Source: Bizionia sp. M204 (lineage in GTDB: Bacteria; Bacteroidota; Bacteroidia; Flavobacteriales; Flavobacteriaceae). Taken from it: 64,000 bases of DNA. Numbering within the stretch: position 1 is the stretch's first letter; each line of letters starts with the position of its first letter. Positions 34,876 through 44,481 of this stretch are shown here, piece after piece. A program made the position numbers and the translations under genes. The stretch covers positions 3,027,001 through 3,091,000 of the forward strand of contig NZ_CP046242.1 of NCBI RefSeq assembly GCF_023205095.1, given 5' to 3'. The notes beneath the pieces are model-generated. The model worked only from the letters and a program-made list of their open reading frames with translations. It was not told the origin of the DNA and ran no database searches.

Positions 34876-36975
34876 ATGAATTCAAACTTAAAAAAAGCAT
34901 CATTATTGAGTGCAGCCGCCTTTATGGGTTTAATGGCTTGTAAGAATGAGGCTAAAGAAGAAACCGCGCTTGTGGAAACGGAATCCATTCCGGGGATTAA
35001 TTTGGAATATATGGATACCAATGTTAAACCAAATGACGACTTTTTTAACTATGTAAATGGTACTTGGTTAAAGACAACCGAAATTCCAGACGACCAATCT
35101 ACATGGGGAAGTTTTAATGAACTACGAAAAAAAACAGACGCTGATGCCTTAAGTATTTTGGAAGCTGCCATGTCTGATGATAAGGATATAGATAAGATAC
35201 AGGTTCTTCCGGGTTCCGATCAGGAGAAGGCCGTATTTTTATATCAAACTATAATGGATACCGTTGGTAGAAATGAGCAAGGTTTAGAGCCAATAAAGCC
35301 TTATTTAGCCAAAATTGATGCCATTGAAAATATTGATGATTTACAGGATTATATGATCGAGATGGAACCACTTGGAGGTGGTGGATTATATGGTTTTGGT
35401 GTAAGTTCAGATCCAAAAGACAGCAATAGAAACGTTGCTTATTTAGGCGGAGGAAGTACGGGTTTGCCAGACCGTGATTATTATGTAAAAGATGATGCAG
35501 ATTCTAAAGAAAAACGTGAAAAATATGTGGCACATATTACTAGAATGTTACAATATTTAGGGGAAACCGAAGCGGATGCAAATGCAGAAGCCAAGCAAAT
35601 ATTAGCGTTTGAAACACGTTTAGCAGAAGCTAAAATGGATAAAGTGGATAGACGGGACGCTAGAAAGCGTTACAATCCAAGATCTATTGAACAAGTACAA
35701 AAAATGGTACCAGCCGTTAATTGGAAAAACTTTTTAAACGGAATAGGTGTCAAAGAATTAGATACCGTTATTATTGGAGACTTAAATTATTTTACCCGCT
35801 TGCAGGAAGTTTTAGCTGAAAATAATGTAGACGATTGGAAAGCATACCTGCGATGGGATGCCTTTAATGGGGCTGCTGGACAATTAAGTACGGAACTAGA
35901 AACTGCGAGTTGGGAGTTTTATGGTCGTGAATTAAATGGTGCCAAAAAGCAACGTCCACGTGATGAGCGTGCTTTAGGATCCTTAAATGGAACAGTAGGT
36001 GAAGCTTTAGGGAAACTATATGTTGATAAAATGTTTCCGCCAGAGGCTAAAGCCAAAGCAGAGAAAATGATTGCTAATGTAATTTTAGCTTTTGAAAATC
36101 GCATTAATAATTTGGAATGGATGAGTCCAGAAACCAAGAAAAAAGCAATTGAAAAACTACAAGCAACATCCATTAAAATTGCATATCCAGATAAGTGGAA
36201 AGACTATTCAGCATTAGAAATTAAAGGTGTTGATGAAGGTGGGTCATATTTACAGAACTCCTTAAATGCACGTGCTTGGAATTTTAAAAAGGATATTGAT
36301 AAATTAGGGAAGCCAGTTGATAAAAGTGAATGGTATATGGCGCCACAGGTTGTAAATGCCTATTTTAATCCGGCTTATAACGAAATTGTGTTTCCAGCAG
36401 CTATTTTACAACCACCTTTCTATAATTATAAAGCGGATGACGCTGTAAATTACGGTGGAATAGGTGCTGTTATTGGACATGAAATATCGCATAGTTTTGA
36501 CGATTCTGGATCGCGTTACGATAAAGATGGAAACTTAAATAACTGGTGGACAGATGAAGATTTAAAGCAGTTTGAATCTTTAGGAAACCAATTAGCCGAT
36601 CAGTACAGCGCGATTGAAGTATTACCAGATGTTACTATTAATGGAAAATTCACTTTGGGTGAAAATATTGGTGATTTAGGTGGTGTTCTAGCAGCTTATG
36701 ATGCCTTACAATTAAGTTTTAAGGAAAACGGCAGACCAGCAGATATTGATGGCTTTACAGCAGAGCAACGTTTCTTTATGAGTTGGGCAACTGTATGGAG
36801 AACTAAAATGCGGGACGATGCGTTAAAAACACGTATTAAAACAGATCCACATTCGCCAGGAATGAATCGTGCGGTGCAACCTTTATTAAATATAGATGCT
36901 TTTTATGAAGCATTTAATATTAAAGCGGGAGACAGTATGTATATTGCGCCAGAACAACGCGTAAGAATTTGGTAA
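34876..36975 (+). CDS. M13 family zinc metallopeptidase lipoprotein (PepO-like)
   Basis: A 699-residue neprilysin-type peptidase. The lipobox is FMGLMAC (Cys near residue 23); the start is placed at ATG 34876 (MNSNLKKAS) because the ORF to 34810 adds a poor N-terminus without a signal. Zinc site: VIGHEISHSFDD (about 532-543) and GENIGDLGG (Glu, about 594). The substrate-binding NAYFNPAYNEIVFPA precedes it. Such enzymes cut peptides in the periplasm or at the cell surface. Confidence 0.92.
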   Translation: MNSNLKKASLLSAAAFMGLMACKNEAKEETALVETESIPGINLEYMDTNVKPNDDFFNYVNGTWLKTTEIPDDQSTWGSFNELRKKTDADALSILEAAMSDDKDIDKIQVLPGSDQEKAVFLYQTIMDTVGRNEQGLEPIKPYLAKIDAIENIDDLQDYMIEMEPLGGGGLYGFGVSSDPKDSNRNVAYLGGGSTGLPDRDYYVKDDADSKEKREKYVAHITRMLQYLGETEADANAEAKQILAFETRLAEAKMDKVDRRDARKRYNPRSIEQVQKMVPAVNWKNFLNGIGVKELDTVIIGDLNYFTRLQEVLAENNVDDWKAYLRWDAFNGAAGQLSTELETASWEFYGRELNGAKKQRPRDERALGSLNGTVGEALGKLYVDKMFPPEAKAKAEKMIANVILAFENRINNLEWMSPETKKKAIEKLQATSIKIAYPDKWKDYSALEIKGVDEGGSYLQNSLNARAWNFKKDIDKLGKPVDKSEWYMAPQVVNAYFNPAYNEIVFPAAILQPPFYNYKADDAVNYGGIGAVIGHEISHSFDDSGSRYDKDGNLNNWWTDEDLKQFESLGNQLADQYSAIEVLPDVTINGKFTLGENIGDLGGVLAAYDALQLSFKENGRPADIDGFTAEQRFFMSWATVWRTKMRDDALKTRIKTDPHSPGMNRAVQPLLNIDAFYEAFNIKAGDSMYIAPEQRVRIW

Positions 36976-37004
36976 AATAATACCAAACATACACTACAGA
37001 AAAC

Positions 37005-37035
37005 AAAAAAGCAGTCTATTTTGGACTGCTTTTTC
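37005..37035 (+). terminator. Intrinsic terminator after the M13 peptidase gene
   Basis: AAAAAAGCAGTC-TATTTTG-GACTGCTTTTTC: a 6-bp GC-containing stem with flanking A and T runs, 30 bp after the stop codon. Confidence 0.75.
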
Positions 37036-37371
37036 TTTGAGAAAAATCTACGTTTACATAAGGATGATAACTATACGAGCCTATATTTAAAAACGAGATA
37101 CGCTCTTATAATCGGTAATTATATAACTTCGGTATAATGGATTTCATAATAATCATGTCCTGAAAAGTCTGTGGTTTTCATAATCTAATTAATGTAACGG
37201 TTTATACGCTTTAGCTCTAATTAAAACGTATTTACTTAATGCATAACAATAATCGATATATACTTATATCTCTTGAAATTTTCAGTGTTTTTGGGAATAA
37301 AAAATGGGCAACATAATTAAATGCCACCCAAATTTCTGCTACTATTAATCTATGTATAGCCTTGTTAAAAA
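37036..37371. other. Intergenic gap with no visible gene
   Basis: About 336 bp, AT-rich. I found no coding frame, no RNA gene and no repeat. It holds the trailer of the T9SS protein gene on the minus strand. Confidence 0.4.
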
Positions 37372-40368
37372 CTATTTCTTAATAACCTTAAAGGTTTTTT
37401 CAGCATCGTTGATAGTTACGGTTACAAAGTAAACACCATCCTCTAATGCATTCATATTTATACTTGTTTTTAAGTTGTTTGGTGCTGTAACTTGAACCTG
37501 TTGTCCGACTATGTTAAAGATTCTAACATTTGAAATGGTGTTTCCAGATTCAATTGTTAAGGTATTAACAACAGGATTTGGATAGTATTTAAACGTTTCA
37601 AATGTATTAGTATCAACACTTAAAGATGGATCTGGATATGCAAACAATTCAAAGGATGCAGGGCTATTTGCATGTACAACAATTAGGTATGTTGTACCAG
37701 CTACCAATTCTGCAGTTTTATCTCCAGAGTTAAAACAGCTACTAAAACCAGTAACATAACCTGAAGTAGATGCTTGAGAACAGTTGTCGGTATTATAAAC
37801 TGTGTAACTAGCGCTCCCAGATACTCTAGTAAAGTCGAAGTTATACATACCTGTATATGTTGGTGTAAACGTATACCAAACTGATTCGTTGTTTGTATTA
37901 CAGGCTTCAGTTGAAGGGTACGCATTATCTAAATTGCTAGAAATGGTATTACTACCTTGATCATTTGGAGACTCTATAAGTGCAATGGCACCTGAACAAT
38001 CGCTGTTAGCTACTGCTGGAGGTAATGCATACACACATAAATCAAAATCAGCACCTGCTTCCGATTGGCTAGATTTTACCATTACATAATACGTTTCTGA
38101 ACTGTCCAAATCTAATATTTGGTTTGAAGTACTATTACAGTTACTGCTAATGTCGGTTAATGAGCCACAGCTTCCACTGTAAATATAATAGGATGAAGGG
38201 GCACCAGAATTTAGTGTAAAGCTAAACTCATAAAAACCATCTGCACCTGGATTAAGCACATACCATACATCAGAGTAGCTAGCAAATGCTGTATCTGGAC
38301 ATGTAGAATCTGCTGAACGTGTTGCTCCAACTGTAGTTCCGTTAACTGCATTATTACATTGATCATCTGTAGAAGCTGTTAAAACAATGGCACTAGAACA
38401 CTCATCATTTACTGGTGGAGCAGGAGGTGTTTTTAAACAAATTACAAAGTTTGTTTCATTGCCATTAAATGCCGCTCTATTACGAATATAATAGGTTTCG
38501 TTTACTGTTAAGTTGTTAAGAGCAATATAAGTGTTACTATTAAAGCAACCTAAACTTGTTAAACTACCACAATTACCTTCTAGTAATTCTGTCGTTAAAC
38601 TTGTGGCTGTTCCAACAACAGGCGTTACATTATAATATTCTAAAATTAGTGATTCATGAGTTGCAACAAATGAATACCAAACATCATTAGTCCCGCTTCC
38701 AGAACAAGAACTCGGATCTGTAACAGATTCCGTAGCACCTACATTGGTACCAACAGTTAACGTGGTGCACGTTCCATCTGTATTTACAGTAAGCTCTGTA
38801 GCCATGGCGCATTCATCATTTTCTGGCGGACAGTTGTAGAAAGTAGCGTCTTCAAATAAACAACTTGTATCTGTACTATTAGTTAATGTTACATTTACTG
38901 TTGTTCCGCTTGGGTAAGGCCCTATATTTACAACACCTGTATTAGAGATACCTGTAATATCTGTAGTTGTAGCATTATCATCACTCAACGTCAATGACGT
39001 TGCACTACCTAAATAAGTAACATCTACATTAATTGAAAATTGATCATTATTACAATCTGGCACATTAGCTAATGTGAACGTTGGATTGATACATGAATTT
39101 CTTTGAATAATTAAGCTATATGTATACGTTCTTGAACTACTTGAGTTACTTAAAACAATAAAGTACGTATTACCAGCTAGTAGTACAACTTCAGATAAGT
39201 TTAAAGCACCACCACTAGTATTAAATGTTCCAACATAAGCAACACATTCTGTAGCAACATCTGGACATCCTTGAACGACATGAATACTAGCACCGTTATT
39301 AGTAATACTAGCTAAATCAATATTTATGGACATGTCTTCAGTTGGTGTTATCTCATAAAAAACATCCTTTCCACGCATGTATGAATTACTACATGGACTT
39401 ACATCAATATTGTTTTCAAAATTGTTTGTGTCTCCAAAAGCTTCAATATATGGAAAATTAGAAACAACTATTGGACTTGAAAATGTTGCTCCTGGAATTG
39501 GTGCGGCACGAGTTGTAAAGCTTTCTTCAGAACATGAGATTGCGTCACCAATTGCGTTATATGGTACAATTCTAACATAATACACCGTTTCATAAGCAAG
39601 ACCTGTTAAGTTGTAATTGGTTGTAGTTGTCATAGCATCTGAAACAATTTCAGATCCACCCATAGTTGTGCCAACCGATACTTTGTAACCTGTTGCTAAA
39701 CCAGTTGCAGCAGACCACGTTAAATTAATGTCGGTGTCAGCAGATGTTAAACCGTTAACTGGTGAAATAAGTGTAGCATCACAATTTGGAATAGACGTTG
39801 ATTCTTGCGTAATGGAAATATTATCTAAAACAACAACAGTTCTAAAAGTTCCCACATTAACTATGTCTGCAACAAAACGTGCCTGAAAATCGCTCGCATT
39901 TGCTATGGTTCCAACTGAAACGCTAGCCGTTTGACATGTTGCGGCATCAATAAAAGTAAAGTTAGAATCGTTAATAGTTGTAATATTTGTCCAAGTTGAT
40001 CCACCATCAGTAGTATATTCTAATACCAAACTTCCCCATCCCGCAGTTGGAGCAACATTTTGTGCGCCAGGAAACTGGCTGTTACGTTCAAAAACATTAA
40101 AGCTAAAATTAGCAGTTAGGTTTGTGCCATTAGATATGGCTGGGTAGTTAGCTGATGATAATGTTCCTGATGTACCCGCGGCTAAAAAGCTCCAAGCAGA
40201 TAATCCAGAACCGTCACAAATAAAATTTGTGTTGGATTGGAAGTTTGAACCAGGCCAATTGGATGGCGTAGATCCATTTGATTCTCCATTGAAATTGTCA
40301 ACAATTTCAATTTGAGAAAAAACAGATACGCTCAACAGCATCATTAAATAAAAAGTAATTTTTTTCAT
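37372..40368 (-). CDS. Large secreted T9SS substrate with FN3-like domain
   Basis: A 998-residue secreted protein. Residues 1-18 are a signal peptide (KKITFYLMMLLSVSVFSQ). Residues about 20-195 form a beta-sandwich-like domain with paired Cys; about 197-290 a fibronectin type III-like domain (GLTSADTDINLTWSAATG). There follows a series of related modules with the pattern NDECSxAIxLT...DVWY(S/V)F (starting near 515, 655 and 785), each about 130 residues long. The last 75 residues (YYPNPVVNTLTIESG... VYFVTVTINDAEKTFKVIKK) are the type A T9SS sorting domain. It is probably a surface adhesin or binding protein. It is flanked by long gaps. Confidence 0.88.
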   Translation of the reverse strand: MKKITFYLMMLLSVSVFSQIEIVDNFNGESNGSTPSNWPGSNFQSNTNFICDGSGLSAWSFLAAGTSGTLSSANYPAISNGTNLTANFSFNVFERNSQFPGAQNVAPTAGWGSLVLEYTTDGGSTWTNITTINDSNFTFIDAATCQTASVSVGTIANASDFQARFVADIVNVGTFRTVVVLDNISITQESTSIPNCDATLISPVNGLTSADTDINLTWSAATGLATGYKVSVGTTMGGSEIVSDAMTTTTNYNLTGLAYETVYYVRIVPYNAIGDAISCSEESFTTRAAPIPGATFSSPIVVSNFPYIEAFGDTNNFENNIDVSPCSNSYMRGKDVFYEITPTEDMSINIDLASITNNGASIHVVQGCPDVATECVAYVGTFNTSGGALNLSEVVLLAGNTYFIVLSNSSSSRTYTYSLIIQRNSCINPTFTLANVPDCNNDQFSINVDVTYLGSATSLTLSDDNATTTDITGISNTGVVNIGPYPSGTTVNVTLTNSTDTSCLFEDATFYNCPPENDECAMATELTVNTDGTCTTLTVGTNVGATESVTDPSSCSGSGTNDVWYSFVATHESLILEYYNVTPVVGTATSLTTELLEGNCGSLTSLGCFNSNTYIALNNLTVNETYYIRNRAAFNGNETNFVICLKTPPAPPVNDECSSAIVLTASTDDQCNNAVNGTTVGATRSADSTCPDTAFASYSDVWYVLNPGADGFYEFSFTLNSGAPSSYYIYSGSCGSLTDISSNCNSTSNQILDLDSSETYYVMVKSSQSEAGADFDLCVYALPPAVANSDCSGAIALIESPNDQGSNTISSNLDNAYPSTEACNTNNESVWYTFTPTYTGMYNFDFTRVSGSASYTVYNTDNCSQASTSGYVTGFSSCFNSGDKTAELVAGTTYLIVVHANSPASFELFAYPDPSLSVDTNTFETFKYYPNPVVNTLTIESGNTISNVRIFNIVGQQVQVTAPNNLKTSINMNALEDGVYFVTVTINDAEKTFKVIKK

Positions 40369-40756
40369 CGTTTTTAGTTTAGATTAGTATTTAGTTTTTC
40401 TACCAGATTTAAAATTATTTAAATGTTGTAAACAATATTTATTTTAAATGTTACGGATAGTTGAAAGTTTAAATTTATGGATAGTAATACTATATATAAA
40501 GGAACATACTTTTGTATTTCCCGAAATTTGAAAGCTAAAAACAAAAGTTAAAAATTTATTAATCAGGTATTTACATTCGTATTAGTGTTTTTTCGAAAAT
40601 ATCAATTTTTACGTGTATTTTGGAAAGATTTAAAACGCTTTTAATAGAATTTAAAATGCTATCTGTTTATTTATTTTATATATTAAAAAGAAATAATTGG
40701 CTTAATTTCCAAGAATAAGCCTTTGTAATATTATGGCTTTCAGTAGATTTTAAGTC
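40369..40756. other. Intergenic gap upstream of the T9SS gene
   Basis: About 390 bp, very AT-rich, with no coding frame that I would support. It must hold the promoter of the T9SS gene on the minus strand, but I see no clean TAnnTTTG at a plausible distance. Confidence 0.35.
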
Positions 40757-40796
40757 AAAAAAAAAGCATCCATTTTTATTATAAAATGGATGCTTT
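40757..40796 (-). terminator. Intrinsic terminator after the TPR protein gene
   Basis: An inverted repeat AGCATCCATTTT / AAAATGGATGCT (12-bp stem, 6-base loop) lies at 40765-40794, preceded on the plus strand by nine A, which is a T-run on the minus strand. It is 30 bp beyond the stop at 40827. Confidence 0.75.
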
Positions 40797-40826
40797 AAAA
40801 ACTACTAGTTGTTTAAAAAAAGAAAT

Positions 40827-41531
40827 CTATTCTTTTGGTTTAGCTTCCTTTTTCTGATTTAATAAAGCATTTTTACTTAAAATAGCTAAATTGAAATTGG
40901 GTGCTGTTTTGATGGCTTCATCTAAAATAGAAATTGCAGCATCTATATTAGTTGCCTTGTTTTCATTAAATTTTAATAAGGCTTTCAAATATAAAAATGC
41001 AGACTTCATTGAAACCTGATAAGGCTGTTGACTCTCATAAAATGTTTTACCCATATTTTCTTTTGAATTGGTTAAACCATATTCAATATAGCTGTTAGAT
41101 TTTTCCAAGTTATTTGTTTGTAAATAAAGTTCAGCCAGCTCATAAGCTATAGAAGGGTCTGGCGTGCGCTTAAACAATTCTTCAAAATGAATAAGTGCGC
41201 GATTTGGTTCATTTAGGGCTTTTAAGGAAACCGCTTTTACCTCAATTGCAATATCAGAATCTGTAGGACTGTTATCAATGCCTATGGTATTTAAAGCTTG
41301 TATATGGTTGCCCTCGCTCATATATACCATAGCTAACGTGTCCTTATGTGCTTGTGCTTCTGAAGGTGATAACAAAATTAAATGCGTTAACCCGTTTATA
41401 ATACCTTGGGAGTCTCCCTGAATTTTCATTTGCTTGTAATATTCACGGTAGTGATTCAGCAATTCTTGACTGGTTTGTGCATGTGCTTGAAATCCTAAAA
41501 CACATAACGCAACAATAAGTAATTTCTTCAT
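40827..41531 (-). CDS. Exported TPR-repeat protein
   Basis: A 234-residue protein with signal peptide MKKLLIVALCVLGFQAHAQ. Residues about 30-225 carry degenerate TPR helices (SIAYELAELYLQTNNLEKSN, AISILDEAIKTAPNFNLA). I start it at ATG 41531; the ORF to 41558 adds nine residues without improving the signal. TPR proteins scaffold other proteins; the partner is unknown. It ends at a strong terminator. Confidence 0.75.
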   Translation of the reverse strand: MKKLLIVALCVLGFQAHAQTSQELLNHYREYYKQMKIQGDSQGIINGLTHLILLSPSEAQAHKDTLAMVYMSEGNHIQALNTIGIDNSPTDSDIAIEVKAVSLKALNEPNRALIHFEELFKRTPDPSIAYELAELYLQTNNLEKSNSYIEYGLTNSKENMGKTFYESQQPYQVSMKSAFLYLKALLKFNENKATNIDAAISILDEAIKTAPNFNLAILSKNALLNQKKEAKPKE

Positions 41532-41600
41532 AAAAAATAGTCGTTTAACAGGTTTCAAAGCTAAAAAAAATACTTAATCAATATCTTAAAACAATACTAA

Positions 41601-43901
41601 TTATTTAATAGTCACTGTACTTTTAATAATAACCGCATCGTTTAGCACAAATGGTTTCGGTATCATGGCTTTTGTTCTGCTTGGAATTGTAAAATGATTA
41701 TTACTTAGTAAATCATAAGTAGCTTCGTAAAACTGTAAAGTTGTTTTTTGATTCTTCGGAACCACCAATTGCATACTTAACGGTTCATTTTCGGATACAT
41801 AATAACTAAATAATCTGTTATTGTATCGGTCATCAAAAGCATGAGCAGATGCGTTATCTTTTATAGCGGGAATACCGTTAATAATGGCATCCTTGAAAAT
41901 ATTTGTACTATCAGCAAAAACTTCCACGCGTTCAGCAAGCCTATTGGATTTAAATTGAAGTGTGATATTTCGGTTTGCACCAATAATAGTATCTGAAATA
42001 ATTATTATTTCTGGATTTTCAAGTGCTTTAACAGGCGCTGTTTTAGTAAAAGTAAAACCCGATTTATATTTACTGCCCATGGTGTTTTGATTTAATAGTG
42101 AAGCATCATCGGGTGAGTCCGTTAAAAAAGGTTGTGTGTAACTATCTAAAGCATCATCATAAGTGGCCCAAACAGCTGTATTGGTATTACTATCTAAAAC
42201 ATAATTTAAACTATTAGGTCTAGGTCTATCTTCTGAAAAATCAGATTTAAAATGGGCCATGGCTAAACATATTATGCTTGCTCCTAAAAACACATAAGAC
42301 CATAGTTTTTTTTGGTTGAAAAAGCCAAAAACAGAAACCAACATACCAAAAATTAAAACTACCAAAATACAGGAAACAAACAGGATTTTTAGTCCGAGTC
42401 CCACAGGAAACATTTTTATAAATGGCACCATAATGGTCAAGACTGGAAAACCTAAAAGTGCCATTAAAATCAGGTTTGGTTTTTTCTGTCTTATCAGTAT
42501 AAACAAGGTTATTAATCCGAAGAAAACCGGAAGAATAAAAAAGCTTGCGCCTGGCAATACAAAAGCCACAAGCGTACAGATTAACAGCCAGAAAAATAAA
42601 GGTGCTACAAATAAACTAGCCGTATTTTCTGGTTTATGAAATTTATGATAGACCCAAAAACAAATAGCTAAAGCCAAAAATGTAAACGCAAAAATATACA
42701 CATGGCCATTATAAGTAAAGCCATGAAGCATCTCGGCAAATTGAGGGTATATTAGTTTTATTACAAACCATAAACCAAAACCTATTCCGCCGGCTGAAAG
42801 GAGGGTTAAAAAGAAAGCTGCAAAACCACGACCAATTTCAGAACCTATAAATGCTTCGCGTTTAAAACCATAAATTAAGAGCGCTATAAATCCTAAAAAC
42901 GCTAAAATGAGCATTGGAAAAATCCATGAAAACGGGTAAATAACCGTCTTAAAAAGGGGTACATTAAAATAGATATAATCTTCCTTACTTTTTACTGAAG
43001 ATAAATTGGCGTCTGAAAAATAATGGAGTAACGGCATTAAATAACTGCCTTGATGTTCCAAAGTATTTCTATCTAAACGTTCGTAAGTATCTAGAGCAGT
43101 ATGGTAATCAAAATGATCGTCTATAAATGCAAAATTGAAACCATCAATATTTCCATCTTCCCGAAAACGGGTTAAATCTGTGTCATTTGGTAACATTTTA
43201 TAAATACTGTAGGCCAAAGAATTGGCTACCGGATATTCGGGGTTAGCAGCTACAAAATGCTTCATTAATTCTGCATTTCCTTGGTTGGTTTCAATAAGCA
43301 TATAACTTGGTCCACCAGAACCACGAGCTTCAAAATTTAGAACCAAACCAACATCTTTTGCCCATGGATGTTTATTTACAAAAATATCAGCACCATTCAA
43401 CCCTAATTCTTCCGCATCAGAAATAACAATAATAATATCGTTTTTAGGTTGTTTGTTCTCACTTAAAAATGCCCGAAGACTTTCTAAAATTGTAACAACG
43501 CCAGATCCGGCATCACTAGCACCAAAAGAGGAATGTGGTTGACTGTCATAATGGGTGAGTAATAACAAGGCTTTGCCGTTTTCTTCACCTTTGTATCGTG
43601 CAATAATATTTTTTGGTTTCGATAAATTACCCCATTTCGTGATTGAAAACGCTTCCTGCACTTCTGTTTCTAACCCTAAAGCTTCTAATTGTTGGATGAT
43701 GTAATTTCTAACGCGTGTATGCTCCGCATTTCCCAAGTAATGTGGAGCTTTACTAATTTCTTTTAAGTGTACCAAAGCACGTTCTGTAGAAAACTCGTTT
43801 TCGGGAGTATCTAATGTTGAAATATTTTGAGGTAATAACACTGAAAAACTCCAGTATACGGCAAAAGCAATAAGAATTAAAGCGAGTAATTTTTTTAACA
43901 T
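41601..43901 (-). CDS. Membrane M28-family aminopeptidase-like protein
   Basis: A 766-residue protein: N-terminal membrane anchor, then an M28 peptidase domain (about 45-300) with zinc ligands in LLTHYDSQPHS, SDAGSGVV and ISDAEELGLNG, and a C-terminal half with a series of transmembrane helices (from about 330 to 560), followed by an extracytoplasmic beta-rich domain. This resembles the vacuolar/ER-type membrane M28 peptidases (FXNA-like). The start at ATG 43901 (MLKKLLALI) is preferred over 43913. It probably digests peptides at the envelope. Confidence 0.85.
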   Translation of the reverse strand: MLKKLLALILIAFAVYWSFSVLLPQNISTLDTPENEFSTERALVHLKEISKAPHYLGNAEHTRVRNYIIQQLEALGLETEVQEAFSITKWGNLSKPKNIIARYKGEENGKALLLLTHYDSQPHSSFGASDAGSGVVTILESLRAFLSENKQPKNDIIIVISDAEELGLNGADIFVNKHPWAKDVGLVLNFEARGSGGPSYMLIETNQGNAELMKHFVAANPEYPVANSLAYSIYKMLPNDTDLTRFREDGNIDGFNFAFIDDHFDYHTALDTYERLDRNTLEHQGSYLMPLLHYFSDANLSSVKSKEDYIYFNVPLFKTVIYPFSWIFPMLILAFLGFIALLIYGFKREAFIGSEIGRGFAAFFLTLLSAGGIGFGLWFVIKLIYPQFAEMLHGFTYNGHVYIFAFTFLALAICFWVYHKFHKPENTASLFVAPLFFWLLICTLVAFVLPGASFFILPVFFGLITLFILIRQKKPNLILMALLGFPVLTIMVPFIKMFPVGLGLKILFVSCILVVLIFGMLVSVFGFFNQKKLWSYVFLGASIICLAMAHFKSDFSEDRPRPNSLNYVLDSNTNTAVWATYDDALDSYTQPFLTDSPDDASLLNQNTMGSKYKSGFTFTKTAPVKALENPEIIIISDTIIGANRNITLQFKSNRLAERVEVFADSTNIFKDAIINGIPAIKDNASAHAFDDRYNNRLFSYYVSENEPLSMQLVVPKNQKTTLQFYEATYDLLSNNHFTIPSRTKAMIPKPFVLNDAVIIKSTVTIK

Positions 43902-44013
43902 GAGGATGTACAATTAGTTTGAGAACATAAAAGTACGCAAATTATGAGCAATCTTAAACTTTAGGAAAATAGTATTAAATTTCCTATATTCAAGGTTCTA
44001 AATATCTAAAAAT

Positions 44014-44481
44014 ATGGGCATTAAAAGTTTTCAAGGTGCGCGAAAGCAGCAACATAACGCAACAGACAATCAGCAATTAAAAGTTAGCGATTACATGACA
44101 CGCGATTTAATTACGTTTAACCCCGAACAAACGGTTGATGAAGTAATCCATTTGTTAATTTCAAATAAAATTTCAGGTGGTCCTGTGGTAAATTCACAAA
44201 ATGAGTTAGTTGGTATTATTTCGGAAGGAGATTGTTTAAAACAAATTTGCGAAAGTCATTATTACAATATGCCAATTGAACAAGATACCGTTGATAAACG
44301 AATGATAAAAAAGGTGGAAACTATCGATGGAAATATGGATGTTTTTGAAGCGGCCAAAAAGTTTCTAGATTCTAAAATTAGGCGTTTTCCTATTGTTGAA
44401 GAAGGTAAATTAGTGGGGCAAATTAGTCAGAAAGATATTTTAAAAGCAGCCATGAAGCTCAAAGGCCATAATTGGAAATAG
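44014..44481 (+). CDS. CBS-domain protein
   Basis: A 155-residue protein with two CBS motifs in tandem (about 27-82: DYMTRDLITFNPEQTVDEVI, VGIISEGDC; about 92-150: VDKRMIKKVETIDGNMDVFEAA, FPIVEEGKLVGQISQKDIL). Stand-alone CBS pairs bind adenine nucleotides and act as energy or ligand sensors. It ends one base before the convergent nadB stop. Confidence 0.88.
   Translation: MGIKSFQGARKQQHNATDNQQLKVSDYMTRDLITFNPEQTVDEVIHLLISNKISGGPVVNSQNELVGIISEGDCLKQICESHYYNMPIEQDTVDKRMIKKVETIDGNMDVFEAAKKFLDSKIRRFPIVEEGKLVGQISQKDILKAAMKLKGHNWK

Noticed and set aside
37123-37140. ATAACTTCGGTATAATGG resembles a loxP arm
   Set aside because: It has an extra base in the arm and no second arm; an 18-bp AT-rich chance match.
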